A program made the position numbers and the translations under genes. DNA of 7,803 nucleotides. Origin: an uncultured Rubellimicrobium sp. (GTDB lineage: Bacteria > Pseudomonadota > Alphaproteobacteria > Rhodobacterales > Rhodobacteraceae). The stretch is taken from NCBI GenBank assembly GCA_902805995.1, contig CADCUU010000070.1, positions 1 through 7,803 on the forward strand, written 5' to 3'. Each line of letters starts with the position of its first letter. The stretch's first letter is position 1. The notes beneath the pieces were generated by a model. That model made no database searches. It saw nothing but the letters and a program-made list of their open reading frames with translations, and was not told the origin of the DNA. Below are positions 1 to 6,415 of this stretch, piece after piece.

Positions 1-402
1 ATCCCCGGCCTGATCGAGGGCGCGTCGGAGGGCAGGGGCCTCGGCGACCAGTTCCTGGGCCATGTCGAACGCTCCCGCGTCCTCCTCCACCTCGTCGACG
101 GCACGAGCGAGGACGTCGCAAACGACCTCGAAGTCATCATCAACGAGTTGGAGCAGTACGGCGGCGACCTCGCCGACAAGCCCCGGATCACCGTCCTCAA
201 CAAGATCGACGCCCTCGACGACGAGGAGCGCGCCGAAAAGCTGGCCGCCCTAGAAGAGGTCGCCGAAGGCCCCGTGATGATGATGTCCGGCGTCACGAAG
301 GACGGCGTGACCGAGGTTCTCCGCGCGCTCCGCGCCGTCATCGAAGGCTCCAAGGCCGAGGAGAAGCGCGAGGCGGAGGAGGTTCATCCGTGGCAGCCCT
401 GA
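1..402 (+). CDS. obgE: GTPase ObgE/CgtA, C-terminal part (5' end outside window)
   Basis: This is the 3' part of an Obg-family GTPase, which acts in late 50S ribosome assembly and links GTP/ppGpp status to growth. Frame 1 is open from base 1 to the TGA at 400-402, giving 133 residues. It opens inside the G3 switch motif (IPGLIEGA; the preceding Asp is just outside), followed by the Obg-typical stretch [16 protein letters not shown] and LLHLVD. The G4 motif NKID is at 199-210 and a G5-like SGVT at 286-297. After the G domain there is only a short charged tail ending in WQP, so the long C-terminal domain of some Obg proteins is absent, as is usual in alphaproteobacteria. The N-terminal glycine-rich Obg fold and the P-loop lie upstream of the window. 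The gene overlaps proB by 13 bp, and the obgE-proB-proA order is common in this class. Identification is firm; the true start cannot be seen. Confidence 0.95.
   Translation: MPGLIEGASEGRGLGDQFLGHVERSRVLLHLVDGTSEDVANDLEVIINELEQYGGDLADKPRITVLNKIDALDDEERAEKLAALEEVAEGPVMMMSGVTKDGVTEVLRALRAVIEGSKAEEKREAEEVHPWQP
375..382 (+). promoter_or_regulatory. Ribosome binding site of proB, fixing a GTG start
   Basis: A GGAGGAGG run lies 7 nt upstream of the GTG at 390, inside the last codons of obgE. No other start codon in this frame is near enough to preserve the N-terminal kinase motif, so this strong Shine-Dalgarno site supports the GTG start. Confidence 0.8.
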
Positions 403-1529
403 CCGCCACCGCAACGCTGGCCCCCACGCCCTCCCTCGCCTCGGCCCGCCGCCTCGTCGTCAAGATCGGCTCCGCGCTCCTCGTGGACCGCGCCACTGGC
501 CTCCGCGCCGACTGGCTGAAAAGCCTGGCACAGGACGTGGCCCGCATCCGTGCGCGGGGCACGCAGGTCATCCTTGTCTCCTCCGGCTCCATCGCCTTGG
601 GCCGCGGCGTGCTGGGCCTGCCGCCCGGCAGCCTCGCGCTCGAACAGTCCCAGGCCGCCGCCGCCGTGGGCCAGATCCGCCTCGCCCGCGCCTACGAGGA
701 GGTGCTGGCCCCCCACGGCCTAGTCGCGGGCCAGGTCCTCGTGACGCTGGAGGATTCGGCCGACCGCCGCCGCTACCTCAACTCCCGCGCGACGATGGAG
801 ACGATGCTCTCCCTCGGCGTGGTCCCCATCGTGAATGAGAACGACACCGTCGCCACCGACGAGATCCGCTTCGGCGACAACGACCGCCTGGCCGCGCTGG
901 TCGCGGTGACGGCGGGCGCCGACATGCTCGTCCTCCTCTCCGACGTGGACGGCTTCTATTCCGGCAACCCCCACACCGACCCCTCGGCCCGCCGCTTCGA
1001 GACGGTGGAGCGGATCACCCCGGAGATCGAGGCTATGGCCGGCGAGGGCGTGTCGGGCCTGTCCAAGGGCGGCATGATCACCAAGCTCATGGCCGCCCGG
1101 ATCGCGACCGAAGGCGGCTGCGCCATGGCCATCACACTGGGATCGCCGCAGAACCCGCTGAGAACGCTTGAGGACGGCGCCAACGCCACCTGGTTCCTGG
1201 CCCACACCGACCCGCAGGCCGCGCGCAAGCGCTGGATCGCCGCGATGAAGCCCAAGGGCGAGCTTCGCGTCGACGCCGGCGCCGCCCGCGCGCTGGCGCA
1301 GGGCAAGAGCCTCCTGCCCGCCGGCATCGTCGCCGTACACGGCAGCTTCGGCCGGGGCGAGCCTGTGGCGATCCTGTCGCCCGAAGGCGCGCGCCTGGGC
1401 CTCGGCCTCGCCCGCTACACTGCCGAGGAAGCCCGCGCGATCACCGGCCGCCACAGCGCGGACATCGAGGCGATCCTGGGCTACAAGGGCCGCGCGACCC
1501 TGATCCACCGCGACGACATGGTGCTCTGA
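390..1529 (+). CDS. proB: Glutamate 5-kinase
   Basis: This enzyme phosphorylates L-glutamate with ATP to glutamate 5-phosphate, the first and feedback-controlled step of proline synthesis, in the cytosol. The 379-residue protein has the two-domain layout of full-length ProB. The amino-acid kinase domain spans about residues 20-260, with the ATP-site KIGS (25-28), SSGSIALG (64-71), the glutamate-binding NEND (149-152), FGDND (161-165), LLSDVDGFY (182-190) and a GGMITKL segment. A PUA domain covers about residues 285-365. A poorly conserved alanine/threonine-rich leader of about 18 residues precedes the kinase core. The start is GTG, chosen for its strong ribosome binding site. The gene overlaps obgE by 13 bp and its TGA shares one base with the proA ATG, so the three genes look like one operon with coupled translation. 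Identification is secure. Confidence 0.97.
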   Translation: MAALTATATLAPTPSLASARRLVVKIGSALLVDRATGLRADWLKSLAQDVARIRARGTQVILVSSGSIALGRGVLGLPPGSLALEQSQAAAAVGQIRLARAYEEVLAPHGLVAGQVLVTLEDSADRRRYLNSRATMETMLSLGVVPIVNENDTVATDEIRFGDNDRLAALVAVTAGADMLVLLSDVDGFYSGNPHTDPSARRFETVERITPEIEAMAGEGVSGLSKGGMITKLMAARIATEGGCAMAITLGSPQNPLRTLEDGANATWFLAHTDPQAARKRWIAAMKPKGELRVDAGAARALAQGKSLLPAGIVAVHGSFGRGEPVAILSPEGARLGLGLARYTAEEARAITGRHSADIEAILGYKGRATLIHRDDMVL

Positions 1530-2794
1530 TGCTCGACCACACGGACATTCCCGCCCTCATGGACGACATGGGCGCGCGGGCCCGCGCCGCGGCGCAGGTC
1601 CTCGCCACCACGACCTCGGAAAAGAAGTACGCGGCCCTCAAATCGGCCGCCCACGCGATCGAATCGCGTGAGCAGGAGATCATGGACGCCAACGCCGAGG
1701 ATCTCGTCTACGCCGAGGCGAAGGGCCTCTCACCCGCGATGCTCGACCGCCTCACGCTCGACCCGCGGCGCATCCGCGCCATGGCCACGGGCCTGCGTCA
1801 GGTGGCCGAGCAGAAGGACCCTGTCGGCCGCGTCCTGGCCGAATGGGACGTGCCCTCGGGCCTTCATATCCAACGGGTTGCGACGCCCCTAGGCGTGATC
1901 GGCGTGGTCTACGAATCCCGCCCGAACGTGACGGCCGACGCGGGCGCCCTCTGCCTCCAGGCCGGCAATGCCGTGATCCTGCGCGGCGGCTCCGAAAGCC
2001 TCCATTCCTCGGCCGCGATCCACGACTGCCTGCGCTGGGGCCTGGGCCAGGCGCGCCTGCCCGCGGATGCGATCCAGCTCGTCCCGACGCGTGACCGCGC
2101 GATGGTGTCCGCCATGCTCGGCGCCGTGCGCCACATCGACGTGATCGTGCCCCGCGGCGGCAAGGGCCTTGTCAGCCTCGTCCAGAGCGAGGCTCGGGTG
2201 CCGGTCTTCGCCCATCTGGAGGGGATCTGCCACGTTTACGCCGACCGTGACGCGGACCTCGAGAAGGCCCGGCGCGTGGTCCTGAACGCCAAGACCCGGC
2301 GCACCGGCATTTGCGGCGCGGCGGAATGCCTGCTGATCGATTGGCGCTTCTACACCCAGCACGGCCCCGTCCTGATCGAGGATCTGATCCGCGCGGGCGT
2401 CGAGGTGCGGACCGAGGGCGAGCTTCTCAAGGTCCCCGGCACCGTGAAGGCCGCGCCCGACGATTTCGGCCGCGAGTTCCTGGACATGATCATCGCCGCC
2501 AAACTCGTCGACGGGGTGGACGAGGCCATAGCTCATATCCAGCGCCATGGGTCCGGCCATACCGAATCCATCTTGACCGAGAGTGACGCCACGGCCGAGC
2601 GGTTCTTCCACCAACTCGACTCCGCGATCCTGATGCGCAACGTCTCGACGCAGTTCGCCGACGGCGGGGAGTTCGGCATGGGCGGAGAGATCGGGATCGC
2701 GACTGGGAAGCTTCATGCCCGAGGGCCGGTCGGCTCCGAGCAGCTCACGAGTTTCAAGTACCTCGTGACCGGCAACGGTACGGTTCGGACCTGA
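1529..2794 (+). CDS. proA: Gamma-glutamyl phosphate reductase (glutamate-5-semialdehyde dehydrogenase)
   Basis: This enzyme reduces glutamate 5-phosphate with NADPH to glutamate-5-semialdehyde, which cyclises to pyrroline-5-carboxylate, the second step of proline synthesis. The 421-residue length matches ProA of the aldehyde-dehydrogenase superfamily. Visible marks are the cofactor-domain segment [14 protein letters not shown], the RGGSE turn, the PRGGKGL segment and the catalytic cysteine C262 in RTGICGAAE. The ProA family signature [16 protein letters not shown] lies near residues 332-347, and the C-terminal [11 protein letters not shown] and RGPVG segments are present. The ATG overlaps the proB stop by one base (TGATG) and there is no clear Shine-Dalgarno of its own, so translation is probably coupled to proB. 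ProA is known to channel the unstable intermediate from ProB. The reading frame is intact. Identification is secure. Confidence 0.97.
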   Translation: MLDHTDIPALMDDMGARARAAAQVLATTTSEKKYAALKSAAHAIESREQEIMDANAEDLVYAEAKGLSPAMLDRLTLDPRRIRAMATGLRQVAEQKDPVGRVLAEWDVPSGLHIQRVATPLGVIGVVYESRPNVTADAGALCLQAGNAVILRGGSESLHSSAAIHDCLRWGLGQARLPADAIQLVPTRDRAMVSAMLGAVRHIDVIVPRGGKGLVSLVQSEARVPVFAHLEGICHVYADRDADLEKARRVVLNAKTRRTGICGAAECLLIDWRFYTQHGPVLIEDLIRAGVEVRTEGELLKVPGTVKAAPDDFGREFLDMIIAAKLVDGVDEAIAHIQRHGSGHTESILTESDATAERFFHQLDSAILMRNVSTQFADGGEFGMGGEIGIATGKLHARGPVGSEQLTSFKYLVTGNGTVRT

Positions 2795-3128
2795 AATGGC
2801 GCGTGGTCGGGCCGTCTTTCTGAGTTCCGGCCGCGGTTAAGCGCAGCCAAGCTCACCCAAACAGGACGCGTGCCGGACTGCAGACGGATAAGGCCGGTCC
2901 TCCTCGCTGGCATCTAGCGTGCGCATCTTGGGCCCTGGGCGCCCGATTGGGAGAGAAGCGCTGCCGGGTCACCCACGGGCACGTCCGCTCCAATGCAGAT
3001 GTGAAGACGGTCCCATCGCTCCAGGCTGCCCCCGCTTCCGGGCAACAGCGGCCGTGCGACGCTCCTCCAAGCGCGTCAACACCCTTGATGACCTAGCTGT
3101 GCCGACATGCCCAAGCGGCACGACTTGG
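2795..3128. other. Non-coding gap between proA and the HD hydrolase gene
   Basis: These 334 bases separate two convergent genes. I find no tRNA, no convincing protein-coding frame and no strong intrinsic terminator. A short inverted repeat (GGCCG at 2810-2814 with CGGCC at 2828-2832, 13-nt loop) lies 15 nt after the proA stop but lacks a T-run, so it is at best a weak terminator. An open frame runs + from 2919 to 3467, but it continues antisense through the HD gene and has no recognisable family, so I treat it as chance. A second inverted repeat near 3099-3121 is listed separately. Confidence 0.5.
3099..3121 (-). terminator. Candidate weak hairpin downstream of the MESH1-like gene
   Basis: A perfect 6-bp inverted repeat (GTGCCG at 3099-3104, CGGCAC at 3116-3121, 11-nt loop) begins 8 nt past the stop of the minus-strand HD gene. 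No T-run follows on the minus strand, so if it stops transcription it would need Rho or act as a 3'-end stabiliser. Position is the main argument. Confidence 0.25.
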
Positions 3129-3677
3129 CTAAAGTCCGAGCGCCTTCTCTGCCCGCTGCGCAGCCTCGTCGAAATCTCTTTCCAGAACCGGGTCGACCCC
3201 CCGCAATCCCTCGGCGACCGCCCGTGCCCAAGCGAGGTAGTCGCGCTTGCGTCCGATATCCCAGAAATGAGGCGGGGACTCCGCCAGAGCGGTCAGGTTC
3301 GAGGCTTTGTCGGCCAGCTTGATCCGCTTGGCGCCGTCGGACTTGTGCGCGGCGTCCTCGACCTGCCGCCTGCGTTGCTCGGCTCGGTCAAGGGTGCTGT
3401 CGTCGGTCACCTCGGCCACGTAAGCCGCCACCTCGGCGCCGAAGCGAGCCGCGATCTCTTCGATTGAGTGGTCCGTATCTTCGACCGTGTCGTGGAGGAT
3501 TGCGGCTATGACCGTCGTCTCGGTCGCGTGCGGGCTGCGGGCGAGGCGGGCGGCCACGTCGGCCACATGGTTCACATAGGGTTCGGCGGCATGACCTTTT
3601 CGCGTCTGACCGCTATGGACCTTCGCGGCGAAGTCGAAGGCTTCGGTGATGCGCCTCAGGGTGTCGTGATGGGTCAT
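3129..3677 (-). CDS. MESH1-like HD-domain (p)ppGpp hydrolase (small alarmone hydrolase)
   Basis: This is a stand-alone HD-fold metal hydrolase of 182 residues, the size of a single SpoT hydrolase domain with no synthetase, TGS or ACT part. Residues matching the Mn-binding set are H37 (YVNHVADVA), H62-D63 (AILHDTVEDT) and D123 (IKLADKASNL). The segment EVTDD (89-93), the stretch RRRQVEDAAHKSDGAKRIKLADK and the C-terminal YLAWARAVAEGLRG follow the pattern I remember for animal MESH1/HDDC3, which removes the 3'-pyrophosphate of (p)ppGpp and can also dephosphorylate NADPH. The likely role is therefore alarmone hydrolysis in the cytosol; activity here is inference. I chose the ATG at 3677 because GAGGA lies 9 nt upstream and family homology begins just after it; a longer frame from 3743 adds 22 unconserved residues. 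It lies 183 bp downstream of chpT on the same strand, so co-transcription is possible but uncertain. Confidence 0.88.
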   Translation of the reverse strand: MTHHDTLRRITEAFDFAAKVHSGQTRKGHAAEPYVNHVADVAARLARSPHATETTVIAAILHDTVEDTDHSIEEIAARFGAEVAAYVAEVTDDSTLDRAEQRRRQVEDAAHKSDGAKRIKLADKASNLTALAESPPHFWDIGRKRDYLAWARAVAEGLRGVDPVLERDFDEAAQRAEKALGL

Positions 3678-3686
3678 GCTGCGGGA

Positions 3687-3691
3687 TCCTC
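3687..3691 (-). promoter_or_regulatory. Ribosome binding site of the MESH1-like gene
   Basis: On the minus strand GAGGA lies 9 nt before the ATG at 3677. It decides the start in favour of 3677 over the upstream in-frame ATG at 3743. Confidence 0.6.
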
Positions 3692-3860
3692 GATGCTCCT
3701 GAGACGGCTTGCGGAGAACTAAGATCGTTGCCGCCTCTGTCACGCGGATCGGTGCCGTCGTGCAGGCGCCCTGGAGCGGGCCTCCTCCCCGTCCTGGGTT
3801 CCTTACGTCGTGCGGACTCTGAGGACCGTGTGGATCGCGGATCGCAGCAAGCTCCCTCGT

Positions 3861-4496
3861 TCAGAACCGGGCCCGGATCTGATCGGTCCCAGCTTCGACC
3901 TGAAGCGCCCGCCCCAGTTCCGCCAGCGCCTGAGGCAGGAGGGCGAACTGAACCTGCGCGGGGGTGTCGGGGGACGGCACCTCGGGCGAGGTGAGCGACG
4001 CCCAGAGCGACGGATCGAAGCGGAGGCGCGAGCTATGCGCCGTGACCTGCCACGCGTCGTCGCTCCGGCTGATCGTGAGGCGCCCGCCCAGCGGCAGGGC
4101 CGCCTCAAGGCACTGGAGGAGGAGGAACACGGCCTTCACCTCGCCGCGCGGGGCGTCGCCTTGGACCGTCCAATCGTAGGACAGCCGCGTGCCCCGCGAG
4201 ATCGCGCGGAGGATGTCGGTGACCTCGGCCCGGCCGACGCGCTGGGGCCCGGCAGGCCCAAAGGCCAGACGGAACCAGCGGATCCGGGCACTGGCGCTCG
4301 CCACGCTGTCCTGCAGCAGGCTCAGTTCCGGCGTGGGCTCCAGTCCGGTCATGAGGAGAAGCTCCAGGCCGTTCGCGATGGCGCCGAGAGGGTTCGCGAG
4401 GTCGTGGCAGATACGGGAGGCAACCTTCGCGCCGAGATCCGTCTCCCCATGGGGGCGCAGGGTCGCATCTGCGGACAGGCTATGGACTTCGGTCAT
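3861..4496 (-). CDS. chpT: Histidine phosphotransferase ChpT
   Basis: ChpT passes phosphate from the hybrid kinase CckA to the response regulator CtrA and, in Caulobacter, to CpdR. The 211-residue protein has the ChpT layout: an N-terminal helical hairpin resembling a histidine-kinase dimerisation domain, with the phospho-acceptor H31 in ASRICHDLANPLGAIANGLELL-like sequence at 26-47. A degenerate ATPase-like fold follows (about 80-205) in which I see no ATP-binding N, G1 or G2 motif, although GGRLTISRS resembles a conserved strand of the family. In Rhodobacterales the CckA-ChpT-CtrA pathway is usually not essential and controls motility and gene-transfer-agent expression. The start at 4496 is supported by AAAGGTGG 8 nt upstream; a further in-frame ATG at 4532 adds 12 unconserved residues. 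It is divergent from the DUF3553 gene with 23-47 bp between start codons, so the chpT promoter must lie inside or beyond that gene. Its stop is 183 bp from the MESH1-like start. Confidence 0.92.
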   Translation of the reverse strand: MTEVHSLSADATLRPHGETDLGAKVASRICHDLANPLGAIANGLELLLMTGLEPTPELSLLQDSVASASARIRWFRLAFGPAGPQRVGRAEVTDILRAISRGTRLSYDWTVQGDAPRGEVKAVFLLLQCLEAALPLGGRLTISRSDDAWQVTAHSSRLRFDPSLWASLTSPEVPSPDTPAQVQFALLPQALAELGRALQVEAGTDQIRARF

Positions 4497-4504
4497 CTCA
4501 GGTT

Positions 4505-4512
4505 CCACCTTT
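4505..4512 (-). promoter_or_regulatory. Ribosome binding site of chpT
   Basis: On the minus strand AAAGGTGG lies 8 nt upstream of the ATG at 4496, a good match in sequence and spacing. It supports this start over the in-frame ATG at 4532. Confidence 0.65.
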
Positions 4513-4543
4513 CGCTTCCATGCCAGCAGCACATCGAGGGCCC

Positions 4544-4738
4544 GTGTCCGACCTCAGCTCGATCCTCGCCCCTGGAATGCTTGTCAGTCACCCCGACCGC
4601 CCCGACTGGGGCACGGGCCAGGTTCAGTCCGTGATCGGCCATCGCATCACCGTCAACTTCCCGGATGAAGGCAAGATCGTGATCGACGCCACGCAGGTTC
4701 CCCTCATCCTCGTATCCTTGGGGCCGAGCCCCACCTAG
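4544..4738 (+). CDS. Small DUF3553 protein
   Basis: This 64-residue protein (72 residues if it starts at the ATG at 4520) matches DUF3553, known from many alphaproteobacteria and without an established function. The core ILAPGMLVSHPDRPDWGTGQ, then VQSVIGHRITVNF and a GKIVIDATQVPL tail, has alternating short strands and the pattern H-P-x-W-G-x-G-x-V, which resembles the Tudor/SH3-like domains at the C-terminus of UvrD/PcrA helicases and in CarD-type RNA-polymerase binders. A nucleic-acid or polymerase-binding role is inference only. I prefer GTG 4544 because the family usually begins a few residues before the conserved core; the GAGGG upstream is only 3-4 nt away, which is tight, and the ATG at 4520 has no better site. 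The gene is divergent from chpT and ends 106 bp before olsB. It may share a control region with chpT. Confidence 0.82.
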   Translation: MSDLSSILAPGMLVSHPDRPDWGTGQVQSVIGHRITVNFPDEGKIVIDATQVPLILVSLGPSPT

Positions 4739-4778
4739 CTGGCTGCTTCGTTTTGGCCCATGTTGCCGGCTCCATCGG

Positions 4779-4787
4779 TGTTATACA
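4779..4787 (+). promoter_or_regulatory. Candidate extended -10 promoter of olsBA
   Basis: TG (4779-4780), one base, then TATACA (4782-4787) forms an extended -10 element in the 106-bp gap before olsB. No well-spaced -35 hexamer is visible (TTGCCG at 4763 is only 13 bp away). Initiation would fall near 4794, leaving a leader of about 50 nt. The nearby AT-rich patch at 4797-4812 is unusual for this GC-rich window. Confidence 0.3.
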
Positions 4788-4844
4788 GCATCATGGTTTC
4801 TAATTAGTTAACGACACCGAGGCGGCCGAGGCATTTTCTCCGTC

Positions 4845-5606
4845 ATGTCACGTCACATTCCCCGCTTCGCAGTGCGGCTCGCGGCCAATGAGGCTGATCT
4901 GGCCGCAGCCCAGGCGCTCCGGTTTCAGGTCTTCGTGCAGGAGCTTGGGGGCGCCGGGGGTTCTCTCACCGACCATCTGGCCGGGCAGGAGGCCGATGCG
5001 TTCGACCGGCACAGCGAGCATCTGCTGCTGATCGATCTGCTGAGGGGCGACGCGGTCGTGGGTACGACGCGGGTGATGGACCGGGCCGGGGCGGACCGCG
5101 CGGGCCGGTTCGCGACCGAGGACGAGTTCGACATCTCGCCGCTGCTGTCGTCCGCGCGCAGGCTCATGGAACTGGGGCGGACCTGCCTTCATCCCGACTA
5201 CCGGGGCGGCGGCGCGCTGCTGCGGCTTTGGCAGGGGCTCGCAGGCCTCGTGGAGGAGCGGAAGATCGACCTGATCTTTGGCCTGGCCTCGTTCACGGGC
5301 ACTGACGCACAGGCCTTGGCACAGCCGTTGTCCTGCCTCTCGCAGGACCACCTCGCGGACGAGGGTCTTCGGCCCCGCTCCCTCAGGCCGGTGCCGATGG
5401 ACCTCGTCCCGCCCGGGGCGCTGGATCGGCGGGCCGCGATGCTGGCCACGCCCGCTCTCATCAAGGCTTACCTGCGGCTCGGAGGAAAGGTGGGCGAGGG
5501 GGCGTTCCTCGATTCGGCGTTCCGGTGCCTCGATGTGTGCATGGTGCTCGATACCGCGACGCTGTCGGCCCGGGCCCGCACGATCTATGGGGGCGAGCGC
5601 GGGTGA
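4845..5606 (+). CDS. olsB: L-ornithine N(alpha)-acyltransferase OlsB
   Basis: OlsB transfers a 3-hydroxyacyl chain from acyl carrier protein to the alpha-amino group of ornithine, giving lyso-ornithine lipid, the first step to the phosphorus-free membrane lipid ornithine lipid. The 253-residue protein has the OlsB/GNAT-like fold. Seen in order are the N-terminal VRLAANEADLAAAQALRFQVF (8-28), the FDRHSEHLLLID segment, RRLMELGRTCLHPDYRGG in the acyl-donor region, the LIFGLASFTGTDA segment, and the C-terminal LIKAYLRLGGKVGEGAFLDSAF block ending in the CLDVCMVL strand. The ATG at 4845 has only a weak, distant GAGG (13 nt away), but no other start preserves the N-terminal block. It overlaps olsA by 4 bp. 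In several alphaproteobacteria ols genes are induced by phosphate limitation; I see no convincing Pho box here. Identification is firm. Confidence 0.94.
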   Translation: MSRHIPRFAVRLAANEADLAAAQALRFQVFVQELGGAGGSLTDHLAGQEADAFDRHSEHLLLIDLLRGDAVVGTTRVMDRAGADRAGRFATEDEFDISPLLSSARRLMELGRTCLHPDYRGGGALLRLWQGLAGLVEERKIDLIFGLASFTGTDAQALAQPLSCLSQDHLADEGLRPRSLRPVPMDLVPPGALDRRAAMLATPALIKAYLRLGGKVGEGAFLDSAFRCLDVCMVLDTATLSARARTIYGGERG

Positions 5607-6415
5607 GCCTCACGTGGCGCGACGGCGAGGTGCTTGCTCCGCCGCGCCCCGACGCGGGCGGATGGGTGCGGGCGGGGATACGGGCCGGGCTCCTGCTGCC
5701 GATGCTGGCGCTGGGGCTGGCGGTGTTGCTGCTGGCGCGGGTCGTTGAGAGGCCGCTCTGCCATCCGCGCCGCCCGTTCACGCCCTGGATCACCGTTGCG
5801 GTCTGCCGTGGCGCCCTGAGGGTCCTGGGGCTCCGGGTCCGGGTCGTTGGGCAGCCCTGGGGAGGGGCGGGGGTCGTGGTGGCGAACCATTCGTCCTGGC
5901 TCGACATCCTCGCCCTCAACGCGCGGGCGCCGGTCGTGTTCGTGGCTAAATCGGAGGTCGCGTCCTGGCCGGGGATCGGCTGGCTCGCCCGCGCGACGGG
6001 GACCCTGTTCGTGCGGAGGGAGGCGCGGGGCGAGGTCGCGGGGCAGGTGCGGGCTTTGGGCGACCGGCTGCGCGCGGGCGAGCGGCTCCTGTTCTTCCCG
6101 GAAGGCACCTCCACCGACAACCGGCGCGTCCTGCCGTTCCGGCCCGCGCTGTTCGCCGGGGTGCTGGGGCCGGGCCTGCCCGGGGGCGTGACGGTGCAGC
6201 CCGTGACCCTCGCGTGGGAGGCGCCCGAAGGTGAGGACCCGCGCTTCTACGCCTGGTATGGGGCGGCTGACCTTGGCCCCCACTTGCTGGCCGTGCTGGC
6301 GGCGCCGCGCAAGGGGGGCGTCACGATCACTTGGCACCCCCCGATCCCTGCCACCGGGCGCGACCGTAAGTCGCTCGCGGCCGAGGCCGAGAGAGTGGTG
6401 AGGAGCGCCCTTTAG
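5603..6415 (+). CDS. olsA: Lyso-ornithine lipid O-acyltransferase OlsA
   Basis: OlsA adds the second fatty acyl chain to the hydroxyl of lyso-ornithine lipid, finishing ornithine lipid at the inner membrane; it belongs to the PlsC/LPLAT family. The 270-residue protein has one N-terminal hydrophobic segment (about residues 28-48), then the acyltransferase motifs: the NHSSWLD box with H96 and D101 (HX4D), the GTLFVRR substrate motif (133-139) and FFPEGTS (164-170). The GTG start at 5603 is chosen because it gives the GTGA overlap with the olsB stop typical of coupled genes; the frame is open further upstream inside olsB, but those residues are unlike the family. The third codon positions are strongly G-biased, with many GGG glycine codons. 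Its stop overlaps the stop of the convergent ThiE-like gene. Some OlsA enzymes also acylate lysophosphatidic acid, so a PlsC activity is possible. Identification is strong from the olsB neighbour. Confidence 0.93.
   Translation: MSLTWRDGEVLAPPRPDAGGWVRAGIRAGLLLPMLALGLAVLLLARVVERPLCHPRRPFTPWITVAVCRGALRVLGLRVRVVGQPWGGAGVVVANHSSWLDILALNARAPVVFVAKSEVASWPGIGWLARATGTLFVRREARGEVAGQVRALGDRLRAGERLLFFPEGTSTDNRRVLPFRPALFAGVLGPGLPGGVTVQPVTLAWEAPEGEDPRFYAWYGAADLGPHLLAVLAAPRKGGVTITWHPPIPATGRDRKSLAAEAERVVRSAL

Noticed and set aside
720..1508. 262-codon - strand open frame inside proB
   Set aside because: Antisense to a fully conserved ProB; composition is that of a GC-rich shadow frame.
2795..3128. Possible tRNA or small RNA in the proA-HD gap
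   Set aside because: No T-loop-like GGTTCGAATC pattern, no cloverleaf pairing and no promoter/terminator pair could be found by eye.
2919..3467. 182-codon + strand open frame spanning the gap and the HD gene
   Set aside because: More than half is antisense to the clearly conserved MESH1-like gene, its residues match no family I know, and long chance frames are common in GC-rich DNA.
3738..3743. GTGACA on the minus strand as a -35 box for the MESH1-like gene
   Set aside because: No acceptable -10 hexamer occurs 16-18 bp downstream; the nearest AT-rich bases match only two of six positions.
3833..3846. Short direct repeat of GGATCGC next to the chpT stop
   Set aside because: Two 7-bp units in GC-rich DNA are easily due to chance and have no associated feature.
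3810..4634. 274-codon + strand open frame antisense to chpT
   Set aside because: It is the mirror frame of ChpT, is rich in R, G, P and E typical of shadow frames, and shows no domain pattern.
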